Part shown: positions 33,501 through 43,765 of the stretch, piece by piece | Layout of the letters: each line of letters opens with the position of its first letter | How positions within the stretch are numbered: the first letter of the stretch is position 1 | Source of the DNA: Zancudomyces culisetae | Lineage: Eukaryota; Kickxellomycota; Harpellomycetes; Harpellales; Legeriomycetaceae | Assembly: GCA_001969505.1 (NCBI GenBank) | Contig: LSSK01000613.1 | Location: forward strand, 1 to 46,247 | Length of the DNA stretch: 46,247 bases | Direction: 5' to 3' | Notes under the pieces: generated by a model | Databases searched by the model: none | The model's input: only the letters and a program-made list of their open reading frames with translations | What the model was told of the DNA's origin: nothing | Position numbers and translations under genes: made by a program

Positions 33501-34259
33501 TTATTGTACCAGATGAATGTTACATATATAACAGCGGCTACGGAGGCGGAAGCTCTGTGTGCAAAACTGGAAGCCGAAAGCAAAGTGGATGGAATTATTA
33601 CTGATGACAGTGATGTGCTGTTGTTTGGCGGTACAAAAGTATATCGACATTTCTTTAGTAAACAAAAAGATGCCAGAGTGTACAACGCCATTGTGGATGG
33701 CAAGGGAAATAAAAAATGGAAATGTGGTGATGGGAAAATGACAATTGATAGGGAGGGACTGGTATTTTTGGCATATTTTTTGGGATCGGACTACACAATG
33801 GGCGTGAGCGGAATTGGTCCAAAACTGGGATTGCTGATTTATGAGGTGTTTGGGTCCAACAATAGCATCCAAAAGTATATATTGGACAACACCAACTTTA
33901 GTCCTGTTCTTTCATCATCAATCCTAGAGGTTGGGGCGGGGGGAGAGGGAGAGGAGGAGGGAAAGAAAGAGGAAGAGAAAGAGAAAGAGGAAGGGGCAAA
34001 AGGCGAAACAAGTGTCAAAGCGATATCACTAGGAGTGGAGAGTAGTTTGAAGAGTAAACAGAAAAACATGTATGACAAATTATTATTGTTTAAAAAATTC
34101 AAGGAAGCGGTATTAACAAAACAACTAAAACTAACCAACAATAAAATCGATAAATTGGGCAAAATCATCAAAGTCGTCCAGAAAATCAAGCAAAGTGGCG
34201 ACTTACCCATAGATTTTCCAAACATCAACGTGATGAGATCATATTATACCAATGTCTAG
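30597..34259 (+). CDS. RAD2: Rad2/XPG structure-specific endonuclease, C-terminally short
   Basis: Exons 30597-30860 and 30969-34259 (intron GTAACT...CAG) give about 1184 residues. The N domain, MGVIGLWTVVEE, VIAIDASVWIHQF and IFVFDGEPP, carries the metal-binding Asp residues. The I domain near 945-1035 has TEAEALCAKLE, DGIITDDSDVLLFG and FLGSDYTMGVSGIGPKLGLL (helix-two-turn-helix), so all acidic catalytic residues are kept. A ~750-residue acidic spacer lies between, typical of Rad2/XPG, with six F/W-E-x-(V/I) motifs. An acidic insertion (EEEGKKEEEKEKEEG) follows the H2TH. The frame ends just after DFPNINVMRSYY, the segment equal to XPG FPNPAVAEAY. The following WGxPD...FC...GW part of the core and the PCNA-binding tail are absent. 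The enzyme cuts DNA 3' to bulky lesions in nucleotide excision repair. Its stop overlaps that of UTP4. Confidence 0.92.
32064..33110 (+). other. Array of six acidic F/W-E-x-(V/I) motifs in the Rad2 spacer
   Basis: Within Rad2 residues ~455-800 six related motifs occur: VEFEDVPI, DDFEEVFF, DGFEEINF, GEFEQVDL, DKFEQVEF and SSWEEIKL. Each sits in acidic, otherwise low-complexity sequence. In Rad2/XPG, XPC/Rad4 and TFIIE-alpha, acidic segments with an F/W and a V spaced by about three residues bind the PH domain of TFIIH p62/Tfb1. Binding here is inferred. Confidence 0.6.
34256..34259. other. Overlapping convergent stop codons in one CTAG
   Basis: RAD2 stops at TAG 34257-34259 (+) and UTP4 at TAG 34258-34256 (-). 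The palindrome CTAG provides both. The coding sequences thus overlap by two shared bases, and each 3' UTR must lie inside the other gene. Confidence 0.95.
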
Positions 34260-37003
34260 CGGTTGAATTTCTTGTGTCCTTCAAACGATTTTGGCAGAGC
34301 TGACAGCGTATCGAACCAATACCTCTGTACCATGAACAGTACTGGCTTGTCGTTACTGCTACTGCTGGCAGATGAGTTTTGGATAAAATCAACAAACATT
34401 ATCGAGTTGTACTTTTTGGTAACGAAAATCACGTTGCCTTTGCCGATTTCAGCTTTGTATGTGAGATTCGAGGCTTGACTGCTCTCAGAGACATCGTTAC
34501 TGCTAGTTTTTGCGGGGATGGCGATGCTCTGGTCGATGTCGCAGCCAAGGATTCTGATCTTTTTCAGTGTCTGTGAGGTCAGATACTCCAAATCATTGTC
34601 TTTATCGTTTGTCTTTTTCAAGAGTGTAGATATCTTTCTTTTCAATAAATTCACCTTGTTGCTGTTATTTGTCAAAAACAGGTTATAGTGCTCGATACTC
34701 TGGTTGATAATTTTATTTACATGCTTGTTATTTTCATCAATGTTTTTGACTGTTACGTTCTCCAATCCATTATTAACAGCACTCTTTCCAGCGGTAGTAG
34801 CATCAGCTAAAAGGCTGGTAATGTCGACTTTGTAGATATAGTTGACACCATACACATAGACAGAGCCATTGGATGTAAGAATCTTGTTGATTGGATACTT
34901 CTCTTTAATTTCAAGAATAGACCCGAAATTCTGTTTTAGCTTGAGTTTGGCCGCGTCTTCGTGTGATTTTTTGCTTTTATTTGCCGATGCCATTGCCAAA
35001 GCCAGAACGCTTATTGTATTATTGTTGTATCCCAAGATCAGAGAGACCAAGTTGTTGTTGACAATTGTATTTACATTGATTGGGTATATAACGCCAGTAT
35101 TGTTTTCACCATCGTCTCCACCACGACCCTCGTCAACAACATTGGTGTGGCTGCTGTAGAACACCAATGCGTTTGTCTTCAAGTCTGTAATAGCTATTCT
35201 GTTGCCTGAATCGATTGAAACCAAATATCTTGACTCGCCAAATGTTGAAAGCCCTGTTATGTTGCGCAGCTTTCCGATAATACTTCCGGCACCACCAACA
35301 CGCTGTTGGCCTATCACTGTGAATTCCTTTCGGATTTCATCATGATGGCTTTCTATTTTTTTATAAACCAGCTCATTGTTACCACTGCTTGCTGCTTCAC
35401 CAGTTGTATTATCTGTCTTGTCATTAATGCCCTCAGTGTTATTTACAGAGATTGATGCTAGGTTTTGTATTACATAAATATTCAACTCTGATGTAGCCAA
35501 TACAATCATCTCTTCTCCGCTATTCTCATTATCATCGGTGCCTGCAAAATGTATTTTGGTGACATATTCCTTATCTTCTCTCCTCCCCACCAGTAAATTG
35601 TCAACCCGTTTGACTATTGCCAATTCATCATTCTCATTATTCTCCAACACTTCAAACAACCGAACCTTTTCTGTATCTGAGACTACTATGTATTTGCCGC
35701 TTGGTGAAACTCCGGTGGCAACCAGATTGCTTTTTCCATCTATTTTGACTATCACTTTTTCTGTGCATGCTGAATTCTGTTGGCGATGATTCGCTAATAA
35801 CTGCTGTGCCTGTTGTTCACCCACGTCATTCGTGACCTTGACTTTCCATATTTTAAGCTCTTCGTGGTTCTTCATTGTCATAATCACTCTGCCCTTTGAA
35901 TCTGGTCTCTTGGAAACACTAATAAACTCATTCTGTGGTGGAAAAACTGGCATTCTTGTGGAATTGAATTTTCCATTATCTTCTTCACAGTTTACCATCA
36001 TTCTGCCGTCCACACCTCCCGTAACCACACGTCCTCCATTCCCATTTTCAATCCCTATAGCTCTAACATCATGTGTATGTGTTCTCTTGCTAAACTTCTC
36101 GACCCATTGATCGATTCCTTTTACCTTTTTAAATTGTGACAATTTATGATCCACTCCACTAACATATAATGCCTCACTAGATTCGTCATACCCCATACAC
36201 AATATATCTGCCAAATGACTCTGTATTTTCTGAACCATTATTTCCATTTCTATATCCCAAAAGATGACGCTACCAGTGCTATCACCACTTGCTATATATC
36301 TGGTACCCTTTATCACCACCACGCTCCATATCATTGATTTCTCACTTCTTTTGGTCTTGGTTGTAAGTTTTGAAACTATTCTTCCCTCTGCAACCTTCCA
36401 CTTTCTTATATTTCCATCATCGGATCCCGCAACTATATGCTGGTCATCCTCTGTCCAACAAATACTAAGTATTTTGGTCCCTGTTGCTCCTTCTAGCCCC
36501 TTTTTATACCGTATTCCTCCCTCTGTTATGTCAAATATCCTGATGCTACCCTCATCGGTTCCAACGGCCAACTCTGTCTGCTTGTTATTTACTGCCATGC
36601 TCCACACAGCCCCTCCATAACTATCCATCTTCTTTTTTGCTCTCAGCCTTCGCAAATCCCACTCTACGATCTCCCCCTTTGTCCCCGCAGTAAACAACCG
36701 AGGTGGTGTTTCGAGCAGCTCTCTTGTTGCCTGTTTTTGCTCTTCTTCGCTGCTATAAAGCTCTTTATCTTCCTCGCTCAGTTCAACCTGATGCGCCCAC
36801 ACCAAGGTTTCTAGTGTACCAGCTCGGTATCCTGGTATTGTCTTCTCCAAGCTGTAGCCATTCTCATATGTCCATATTTCTATATCACCGTTGCTTCTGC
36901 CCACAGCCAAATATGGTCTTATTTTCCATGTCTTTGGCGTAAATTCTATCGAATTGATCGTTTTAGGCACATAATCTACTATATTACATCGATGTACCTC
37001 CAT
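34256..37003 (-). CDS. UTP4: Utp4 (cirhin/UTP4), t-UTP WD40 protein
   Basis: Intronless, 915 residues (human UTP4 686, yeast 776). The start MEVHRCNIVDYVPKTINSIE resembles the cirhin N-terminus (VHRVRFFNYVP). Then come WD40 repeats such as LAVGRSNGDIEIWTY, PRLFTAGTKGEIVEWDLR, GGAVWSMAVNNKQTELAVG, HIVAGSDDGNIRKW, YIASGDSTGSVIFWD and RTHTHDVRAIGI. The C-terminus keeps the family signature, PVLFMVQRYWFDTLSALP and the final KKFNR, equivalent to human KKKFGT, so this gene is complete at its 3' end. Low-complexity Asn/Glu insertions explain the extra length. The protein belongs to the t-UTP/UtpA subcomplex, needed for pre-rRNA transcription and early SSU processome assembly. Its TAG shares the CTAG with the RAD2 stop. 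Confidence 0.92.
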   Translation of the reverse strand: MEVHRCNIVDYVPKTINSIEFTPKTWKIRPYLAVGRSNGDIEIWTYENGYSLEKTIPGYRAGTLETLVWAHQVELSEEDKELYSSEEEQKQATRELLETPPRLFTAGTKGEIVEWDLRRLRAKKKMDSYGGAVWSMAVNNKQTELAVGTDEGSIRIFDITEGGIRYKKGLEGATGTKILSICWTEDDQHIVAGSDDGNIRKWKVAEGRIVSKLTTKTKRSEKSMIWSVVVIKGTRYIASGDSTGSVIFWDIEMEIMVQKIQSHLADILCMGYDESSEALYVSGVDHKLSQFKKVKGIDQWVEKFSKRTHTHDVRAIGIENGNGGRVVTGGVDGRMMVNCEEDNGKFNSTRMPVFPPQNEFISVSKRPDSKGRVIMTMKNHEELKIWKVKVTNDVGEQQAQQLLANHRQQNSACTEKVIVKIDGKSNLVATGVSPSGKYIVVSDTEKVRLFEVLENNENDELAIVKRVDNLLVGRREDKEYVTKIHFAGTDDNENSGEEMIVLATSELNIYVIQNLASISVNNTEGINDKTDNTTGEAASSGNNELVYKKIESHHDEIRKEFTVIGQQRVGGAGSIIGKLRNITGLSTFGESRYLVSIDSGNRIAITDLKTNALVFYSSHTNVVDEGRGGDDGENNTGVIYPINVNTIVNNNLVSLILGYNNNTISVLALAMASANKSKKSHEDAAKLKLKQNFGSILEIKEKYPINKILTSNGSVYVYGVNYIYKVDITSLLADATTAGKSAVNNGLENVTVKNIDENNKHVNKIINQSIEHYNLFLTNNSNKVNLLKRKISTLLKKTNDKDNDLEYLTSQTLKKIRILGCDIDQSIAIPAKTSSNDVSESSQASNLTYKAEIGKGNVIFVTKKYNSIMFVDFIQNSSASSSSNDKPVLFMVQRYWFDTLSALPKSFEGHKKFNR

Positions 37004-37698
37004 TTTCGATTTTGCTTCTTTTTTTTTTACTCTATTTTTATGTTATTTTTGATGCTATATAAACCTGCTCTAAAAAATTTTTTCAGTATATCGAAATTTA
37101 TTTCGCTTTTCCTTTCGAATCGAAAAAACTAATATTCAAAAAAAAAATTTTTTTTTACAATACTAACTTGGACTGCCTGAAATCTTTTATTCATTTTTTT
37201 CGGTGATTTTGAGATCATCTAATAAAACCAACCTTTTTTCAGTTATTTTTTTTCGTTTTCTTGTCTATAACTGAAAAGAATCTTGGTGTATACTTTAACA
37301 GTCATATTTGCGTTTGATGAGTATAGCGAGTCGACCTTAGTACATAAATAGTTGAGCATCTCGTTTAGTTTGATGTTCAAGCACCCTGTTAAAAATGGTG
37401 TTTATGTGCAAGAGCATTTTTTGATACTCAATCCGATGCAATTATGAAAAAATGTTTAAACTTGGGTTTTTGCCAAATAGTCTCCGCTAATTATATTCTA
37501 AAATACACGTGTGTCGAATTTGATTTTGACCAATGTAATTTTATCATCAACCACACCAAGTAAGCGATCTCTGTTGACTTTTAAAATAATGTAAACCTAG
37601 AATAACAACAAAGTTAGTCCAACATTTTCAACAAAATCATCTTTCGGTGTGTTTAAATTTTATTTAACTAAATTGAACTCGCTACATAACATTGATAC
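37004..37698. promoter_or_regulatory. Divergent promoter of UTP4 and PARN
   Basis: A 695-bp spacer with two long A-then-T palindromes, at 37072-37083 and 37138-37156. A GATGAG string (PAC core) occurs near 37317. No supported gene. Confidence 0.55.
37072..37086 (-). promoter_or_regulatory. RRPE-like element upstream of UTP4
   Basis: The 15-mer AAAAAATTTTTTCAG (read on the plus strand) lies about 68 bp upstream of the UTP4 ATG and is identical to the one before UTP7. The core is a palindrome, so orientation may not matter. It resembles the RRPE of yeast ribosome-biogenesis genes. Confidence 0.45.
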
Positions 37699-39765
37699 AT
37701 GGAGGTAACGCGGAGCAATTTTGAATCAACTCTTCCCCTGATACAAAGATGTATCGACGAATGTGACTTTATTTCATTCGATTCCGAAATGACAGGTTCT
37801 TTATTGTTCACTTTATTTATTTTAATATATGCTTTCAGCACTCGCTTACTGCCAACATTTTTTTCATTTTTTTATGTTTTATAGTATAATATCTGTATTT
37901 CGGGTAATTTAAAAGTGAATAAAAAAACATTTCAGTTTGACACTATGACGTAGGAATTTGGGATACAGATGAAAAGATGAGCTTTGATAAGATATCGAAG
38001 GAAGGCATATACGAAAAATATAAAAAAGTAGCAGAAATGTTCCAGATAGTACAATTCGGAATATGTACTTTTACCTGGAGGGAGAGCAAAGAGTCAACTA
38101 GTGATTCTGAAGAGAATGAACATGAACAAGCCGAAGATAGTAACGAATCAGTAGACGAATGTGAAGTACAGTTCCGGAACGACAACCTCGAGTTGCGTAC
38201 CTTTGAAAAGGATATGGAAATTTCCGATACCACATCCCGTTTATCAAACCGCACGGATAACTTTAAGAAGCGTAGAGCTGAACAACGAAATGACGAGAAC
38301 GATTCTCAATCTTGTAGCTCCGGAAAATCAGAAATCTGTGGTAGAAAAAGGAAAAGACAGGGTCAGGGTCAGGGTCAGGGTCAGGGTCAAGGACCAACTG
38401 ATATCTGCGGTGAAAAAAATAAAAGCCACGGATATTATGAAGCGAAGCCTTTCAATTTCTACATTTTTCCATTTTCAAGGGTTGGGAACTCGAAGAGGGA
38501 TTTGATTTTTGGCTCTTTGAATCGTTCGCTTGAATTTCTGGCTAAAAATTCGTTTGACTTTAATAAATGGGTATATGACGGAATTTCATATGCCACTCTA
38601 GATGAAATCACAAGGTTTAAAACGGAAAAACTTGATTTGCTAGAGGGAAAGTCACTTATTAGCACCAGCGAAAGGGATCTTGAGTTTTTGAATGGTTTTC
38701 AAGAGAAAATAAGGAGTTTACTTTCTAGCGAGGGCAAAGATAGCATCCGGATAGATACAAAAGGTTCTTACCAGCAGAGATTGGTTCATCAAGAGATTAG
38801 AAATTATACGCAGCTATATGCTAAAGGCAGAAAGGGAATGGTGGACATATTCAAAGACACAGAGGACTATGTAAAAGCGCATAGAGACTCGTTGGTAGAT
38901 GATGTTCATGTAAGCCAGTCAACTCCAATTATATAACATAAAACAGCAGCCTATATCTTTGTATACACACCATTTTAGGAACGATATAGAAAGGCCAGGG
39001 GCTTTGGTCTTGTAATGGATATGATTAGCAGTAGCAAAAAGCCGCTTGTTGGTCATAACTGCCTACTTGATCTATTATTTATTCATTCTCACTTTTATAA
39101 TGATCTGCCTCGGGATATAGCTGAGTTTTCCGATTCTTTGCGGAAAACGTTTCCAATGTAAGTCAGACAGCCTATTCAGCTAGCATTGTGTGATATTATT
39201 CTCGGTATATTAGACAAGACTTCGCATGATTACCTCTGCACTCAACTTATCTTTAAGCTTTATCATTTATACATGAAAGTAATTAATAAAACACTAATCA
39301 ATTAAATAGGATTATCGATACTAAATGTATAATAGAAACAGAAGAAGAGCTAAAGGTACTATCCATTACTATATGTGGTTTCTTACCGATTTCACCTTTT
39401 AGTTGTAATGTTCAATAACGTTTTTTTATTTTTTTACCTGGCTAAATCGTTAGTAAAGGTGAACTAATTTCTAGCCTTTCCTCTATTTCTTTTGTTTATA
39501 GAAAAAGTATCAGTCAAGTGTTCTTGAGCAAGTCGAAGCTGAAATGGAACGAAACACACACAATAACCAAGGTGTTAGAACTTATTCCCCTTACGACAAT
39601 GGAACGAGACGAACTACACATGAGGCGGGATATGACGCATTTTTGACTGGTAAGGTTTTTGTAAACCTGAAAATCGACTTGGATCATACATTCAGAAAAT
39701 ATTCCGGGATGTTTTTTGTACTTAATGCCGAGTCGCCCGTTTTGGATTTACACACAATGGAATGA
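37699..39765 (+). CDS. PARN: PARN-type poly(A)-specific 3' exoribonuclease
   Basis: Exons 37699-37795, 37954-38909, 38979-39157, 39310-39355 and 39502-39765 give about 513 residues (human 639). The start MEVTRSNFESTL matches PARN MEIIRSNF. The DEDD nuclease residues are all visible: FISFDSEMTG (Asp, Glu), VGHNCLLDLLF (Asp), and THEAGYDAFLTG (His, Asp). MFQIVQFGICTF and KPFNFYIFPF match PARN QFGLCTF and SFNFYVFP. An R3H-like region, FLNGFQEKIRSLLSS to YQQRLVHQEIRN, sits between. The enzyme shortens poly(A) tails and trims small non-coding RNAs. About 110 extra hydrophilic residues, with a Gln-Gly repeat, are inserted inside the nuclease fold. The human C-terminal RRM-like domain is absent. Introns are 158, 69, 152 and 146 bp, all ending in TAG. 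Confidence 0.9.
38358..38387 (+). repeat. (CAGGGT)5 hexanucleotide repeat in PARN coding sequence
   Basis: Five perfect CAGGGT units plus a degenerate sixth encode the Gln-Gly run. Being hexameric, length changes keep the frame. It directly follows a basic cluster, GRKRKRQ. Confidence 0.9.
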
Positions 39766-39820
39766 TACACTCGGTTTTTAGCTTTGTGTGTTAACGCCTT
39801 TTTAAAATAGGCATATTGTA

Positions 39821-39841
39821 CATACCCATACCCATACCCAT
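39821..39841. repeat. Short CCCATA tandem array
   Basis: About three and a half CCCATA units lie 55 bp beyond the PARN stop, probably in its 3' UTR. The array is too short and internal to be a telomere. Confidence 0.6.
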
Positions 39842-41697
39842 TTTTTTTATTTCTGTTTTTCTAATGGCATTATTGAAGTTGCACCATTATAAAAATGAAA
39901 GTGTTATATGTTCCCTAGACATATTTTGTTATTATTTGTTTGGTTGCGGACTTTAAAAAAATGATTAGGGTGAGGTATTTTCTCTGAAAGGTGGGCTGAG
40001 CGGGGTTATTGATCTTGAATTTTACCATAACACTGTGTACGCTAGAGTGGCCAACTCAGTTCAGAAACTAGTTGTAATTGTTGTTGTTTTTTATTTTTAT
40101 TTTTTATTTAGAGAAAACGTGAAATTCAATTATTACCATTCGGCGTTTTTATATTATTTAGTATTAATTGAACTCTCGGGCTTTTACTTTACTAGTAGGA
40201 AAAAACAAATCAATTAGCAAATAATGAGTATTTGGTGTAAGAGAAATGCGAGTTTGTGAAATGGATTTAAAACTGTTCAATCTGGAAACTCTAGGTTACA
40301 AACACAAATAATAGTTGTGTACGTTTTTGAACTTACAAGAATTGAGGTATATTGTGTGTTTTTTTCTCGACCTCTCTGATGTCTCCGACGGCATTTGGAA
40401 AAAAATATATTTGCTCCTACCAAGAAACACCTGTGTTTAGAAGTTGAGACATTGCGTAGATTTTTCACTAGCCATTTGTCACCCTAATCACTTGTTTTAT
40501 TGGTTACTTTTCTTGAAGGGGAGGAGGGACAGTATCTGGGCTGATGGCTGTGCTTTGAATGGTAGATGTTTGTGTTTAGCTGCAATAGAACACAACGATG
40601 ATATGGCGACAATTTCTGGTGAAAGCATTGATATACCATATATTCCATACACTAGTATTGATGTTGTTTCTTTCATATAGTAGTTTCAAACAAAAAGAAA
40701 CAATAGTTATCAAGGAGCTCTAATTTGACGCATATTATGATTTAGCTTTTTTTTAGAATATTTCATACATGCCACCTTTTTTCTAAAACCCATAAGAAAA
40801 TATTTTTCCTTCTATACGTTGTGGGTTTGAACCTTTTGGGGGTGAAAACTGTTCTATCTGAAGGTATTTTTTTTCTTCAACAAACAAATAGATGTATCGA
40901 ATGCATTTCCATGAATGCACTTGCCGCATCCCAGCCTAATAGTATTTAATCCACAAACAGGGTCAAACGTGGATAAAAAATAATTATTAACACCTATAAA
41001 ACAATATATTAACTTATATTTTTTCTCCAGCCATATTTTGTATTTTTTTTGGTTTGATTGAACGATGTTTTTAAAAATACTTTTGTTTCGAGATATTATC
41101 TATTTGGTTTAATTCATAAACTAATTAATTATCGCAATGCGAACTTGTTTAATCCCCAATTTGGCATTACGGAGGAGCTGGGAGAGAAAATATTAGAAAA
41201 TATCCCATAATCTCCAAACCACGGAGGTCAGTATGTTGCTTATTTACCCTAATGTTGATAATACATGCTAATATTACATAAATTGCGGTTACATCGGCAA
41301 TACCTTTAACCTTCATTGATTTTGGGTATCTTATGAATTATATCCCAAAAAAAGAAAAAAACAAGCAGTAGCGGGGTTTTTTTTTCAGTCGAAACACGAG
41401 TTACCTTTGCAAACAAAAGCTTATTTGTATTACTAAGTGCAATTCTTGGTACGGCTTTTCTCAAGCCCTTTTTTTCGGGTTTTGGTCAACAAAGGATACA
41501 AGCGATAAATATACATCATATTGCAAGAATGATCGTTTCTTGTCTATTTAGCAAATGATACACGTGAAATACTAGAATTAAGCAGAGTGGAATTGGTTTT
41601 AACTAAAAGTTAGATTTAATTTCCACGATTTTGTTCCTAGTACTGCGATTTTACAGTCCAAAGCTTGAAAAAGAAAGAAAAAGCCAGTCTCTCTTTC

Positions 41698-41721
41698 TCT
41701 TTCTCTCTCTCCCTCCCCCTC
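41698..41721. repeat. CT-rich pyrimidine tract
   Basis: A CTCTTTCTCT stretch grading into CCCTCCCCCTC. It is one of five similar tracts in intergenic DNA of this window. No gene lies nearby. Confidence 0.5.
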
Positions 41722-43632
41722 GCATCGAGACATTCTATCACATTTTGTGACTGATCAATATTGGTTTTGTCATGTCGTATAAGCAAATGTACTTCAGTAT
41801 GTAGTTCGCTCAGATCCACCATAATCTGTGGCTACTTGTCTTTTATTCCTTTGTATTTCCTCATTAAATTTTGATGAAGATCGGATTTGCTGCGATTAGT
41901 TTGAAACCACCCTTCAACAACACTCCAGTATGCCAATAACAAGTTGGGTCAAAAGCGTTTGTGGTGTTTCAAAACTGTATAATATGTTGAAAACGGCAGT
42001 CATGTTCTATTTTTATACCAGCGTTTTAGCGTAACTTAAAAAAATATACGACAATTTGCGATCATCATCATTTTTTATTTTCATGATTCGATAAAACATC
42101 ACTACATGTGGTAAGTTATGTAATGCAACTTTCACATAAAATTTAGCAATATACTACCAATTTACTCCATTCCCTTATTTAGATAAATTTACATAGAAAA
42201 TATTGATGAATTGGAGGGATGAAAGTTATCAACATAAATTGGGATTCAGGTTTTGGAAGACGCCTTTCAGTTAATTTTAGCGCCAAAAATATTATCGTTT
42301 GGCCACCACTATCCAGCTACAATTTATTTCTTTTCACAGCTAAATTTATCAGCTACGTTTTGGTTTGGAGAAAAAAACATCACTTTTTTTTATCCATCAA
42401 GTCATTTAACTATGTCTATTTTCAATGAACACTGTATTGATCCTTTCTTTTTGAATTAGAATTATGTAACAGTTTTTCTTTGACCTTAATTTCTAACGAT
42501 CCAGTAAAAAGACGCAAGTGCATATATCATTTATTTTAATGTTTACTGAAATTCACGACACTAGTGGTTAAAAAGATTTCATGTAGTTATTGCTACTTAA
42601 CGAATAAACAAACACATTATTAACTTGAACACACAAGCAATCTTCACCTCTTCCTACTCTCCCACCTAAATGGTTAGTCCCAAATAGTGCCGTTAACGCT
42701 AGTTGACTATTACTGCAAAAAAGGCCATCCTACTTCATTTTATCTCGTGCCATTCAGGTTTTGCACTCCAGATCCTACATGTGATATTATGATATAAAAT
42801 TTGAGTGGGATGATATAAGTACCATTAAAAGTTCAAACATCTTACATTTGGCATTTCCCTCCCCCAGAAACTCCATTTGTTTTTTTATTGCTGTTATTTT
42901 TCTGTCCCTAGACTGAGTTATGAATGACCGGGATTTATTACATAATTAACTTTAAATACATCTAAAACAATATATTTCTACGATGATTTCTAATTTGCAA
43001 TACAAAAAACTAACCTGAATTTTCATTAAACTGGGCACAAATCCCTATTTTTAGTGTGGTCTATAATTAGATTTTTAGTTCTCTTAGATTTCTTGTATTT
43101 TACTCGTCTACTTTTTTTTTATCAAAAGCTCTGCTTATAAAACAATTTTTGATTCATAATATTAATGGGTGATGTTTATAAGTGAAATTTTTTTTTAATT
43201 ACATAATATCACTTAACATTATCTCATCCCCAAAGAGAAAAATGCTTGCTGGAATAAAATAGCTAAACACAGTAAACAGCAAAATGCGAGATGTACACAC
43301 TTTGTCTTATAAAACACCAAAAAATGTCGTTGCTGGTTTTTAAGTTTAAAACGCAAAAGGATAACATTGTAGTGCCTTTTTATAACTTTTCTAAAAATAA
43401 TAGTTTCTACAAGCTCATCTCTGAACATTTCAATTTACAAACACCTCCTATTTAATTAAGAGACTCAAAACTATAAAATAAGAAAGATTTCTTCTTACGA
43501 TAAAAATATTAAATTTCCAGATCATATCTATATCTACAATAGCCGTGAAAGCTATACCAAAGTATAAATAACCGAAGGAAGCCTAGATATTCAAAATTTT
43601 CACAAGAAATAATTACTTTCCATAGCATACAA

Positions 43633-43655
43633 CCCCCTCCCTCCCCTCCCCCCTT
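43633..43655. promoter_or_regulatory. C-rich tract with CCCCT cores before the Zn2Cys6 gene
   Basis: A 23-bp run of C3-C6 blocks separated by T lies about 110 bp upstream of the regulator start codon, close enough to be promoter-proximal. It contains CCCCT cores like fungal stress-response elements. A TATAAATA string follows at about 43706. Confidence 0.4.
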
Positions 43656-43765
43656 ATCAACACTAAAAATTTCTGAATGTTCATAATTCCAGAAAAAAGA
43701 AAAGATATAAATAGAAAATTACAACAGTGTAAAAGAAAAAGCAAATAATACTCTAACTTGAAAGT

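Larger units (their letters stand above)
39766..43765. other. 4-kb gene-poor region upstream of the Zn2Cys6 regulator
   Basis: The largest spacer in the window. It contains a short CCCATA tandem array (39821-39841), pyrimidine tracts at 41698-41721 and 43633-43655, and many A/T runs. Open frames here are short, mostly without ATG, and resemble no known protein. No tRNA or snRNA signature was recognised. It may be a long regulatory region or carry unrecognised non-coding RNA. Confidence 0.45.

Noticed and set aside
39821-39841. CCCATA repeats as a possible interstitial telomere
   Set aside because: Only about 3.5 units, not a known fungal telomere unit, and directly downstream of PARN in likely 3' UTR.
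40444-40680. 78-codon frame in the 4-kb spacer
   Set aside because: No domain, weak start context and no adjoining exon. Not better than chance.
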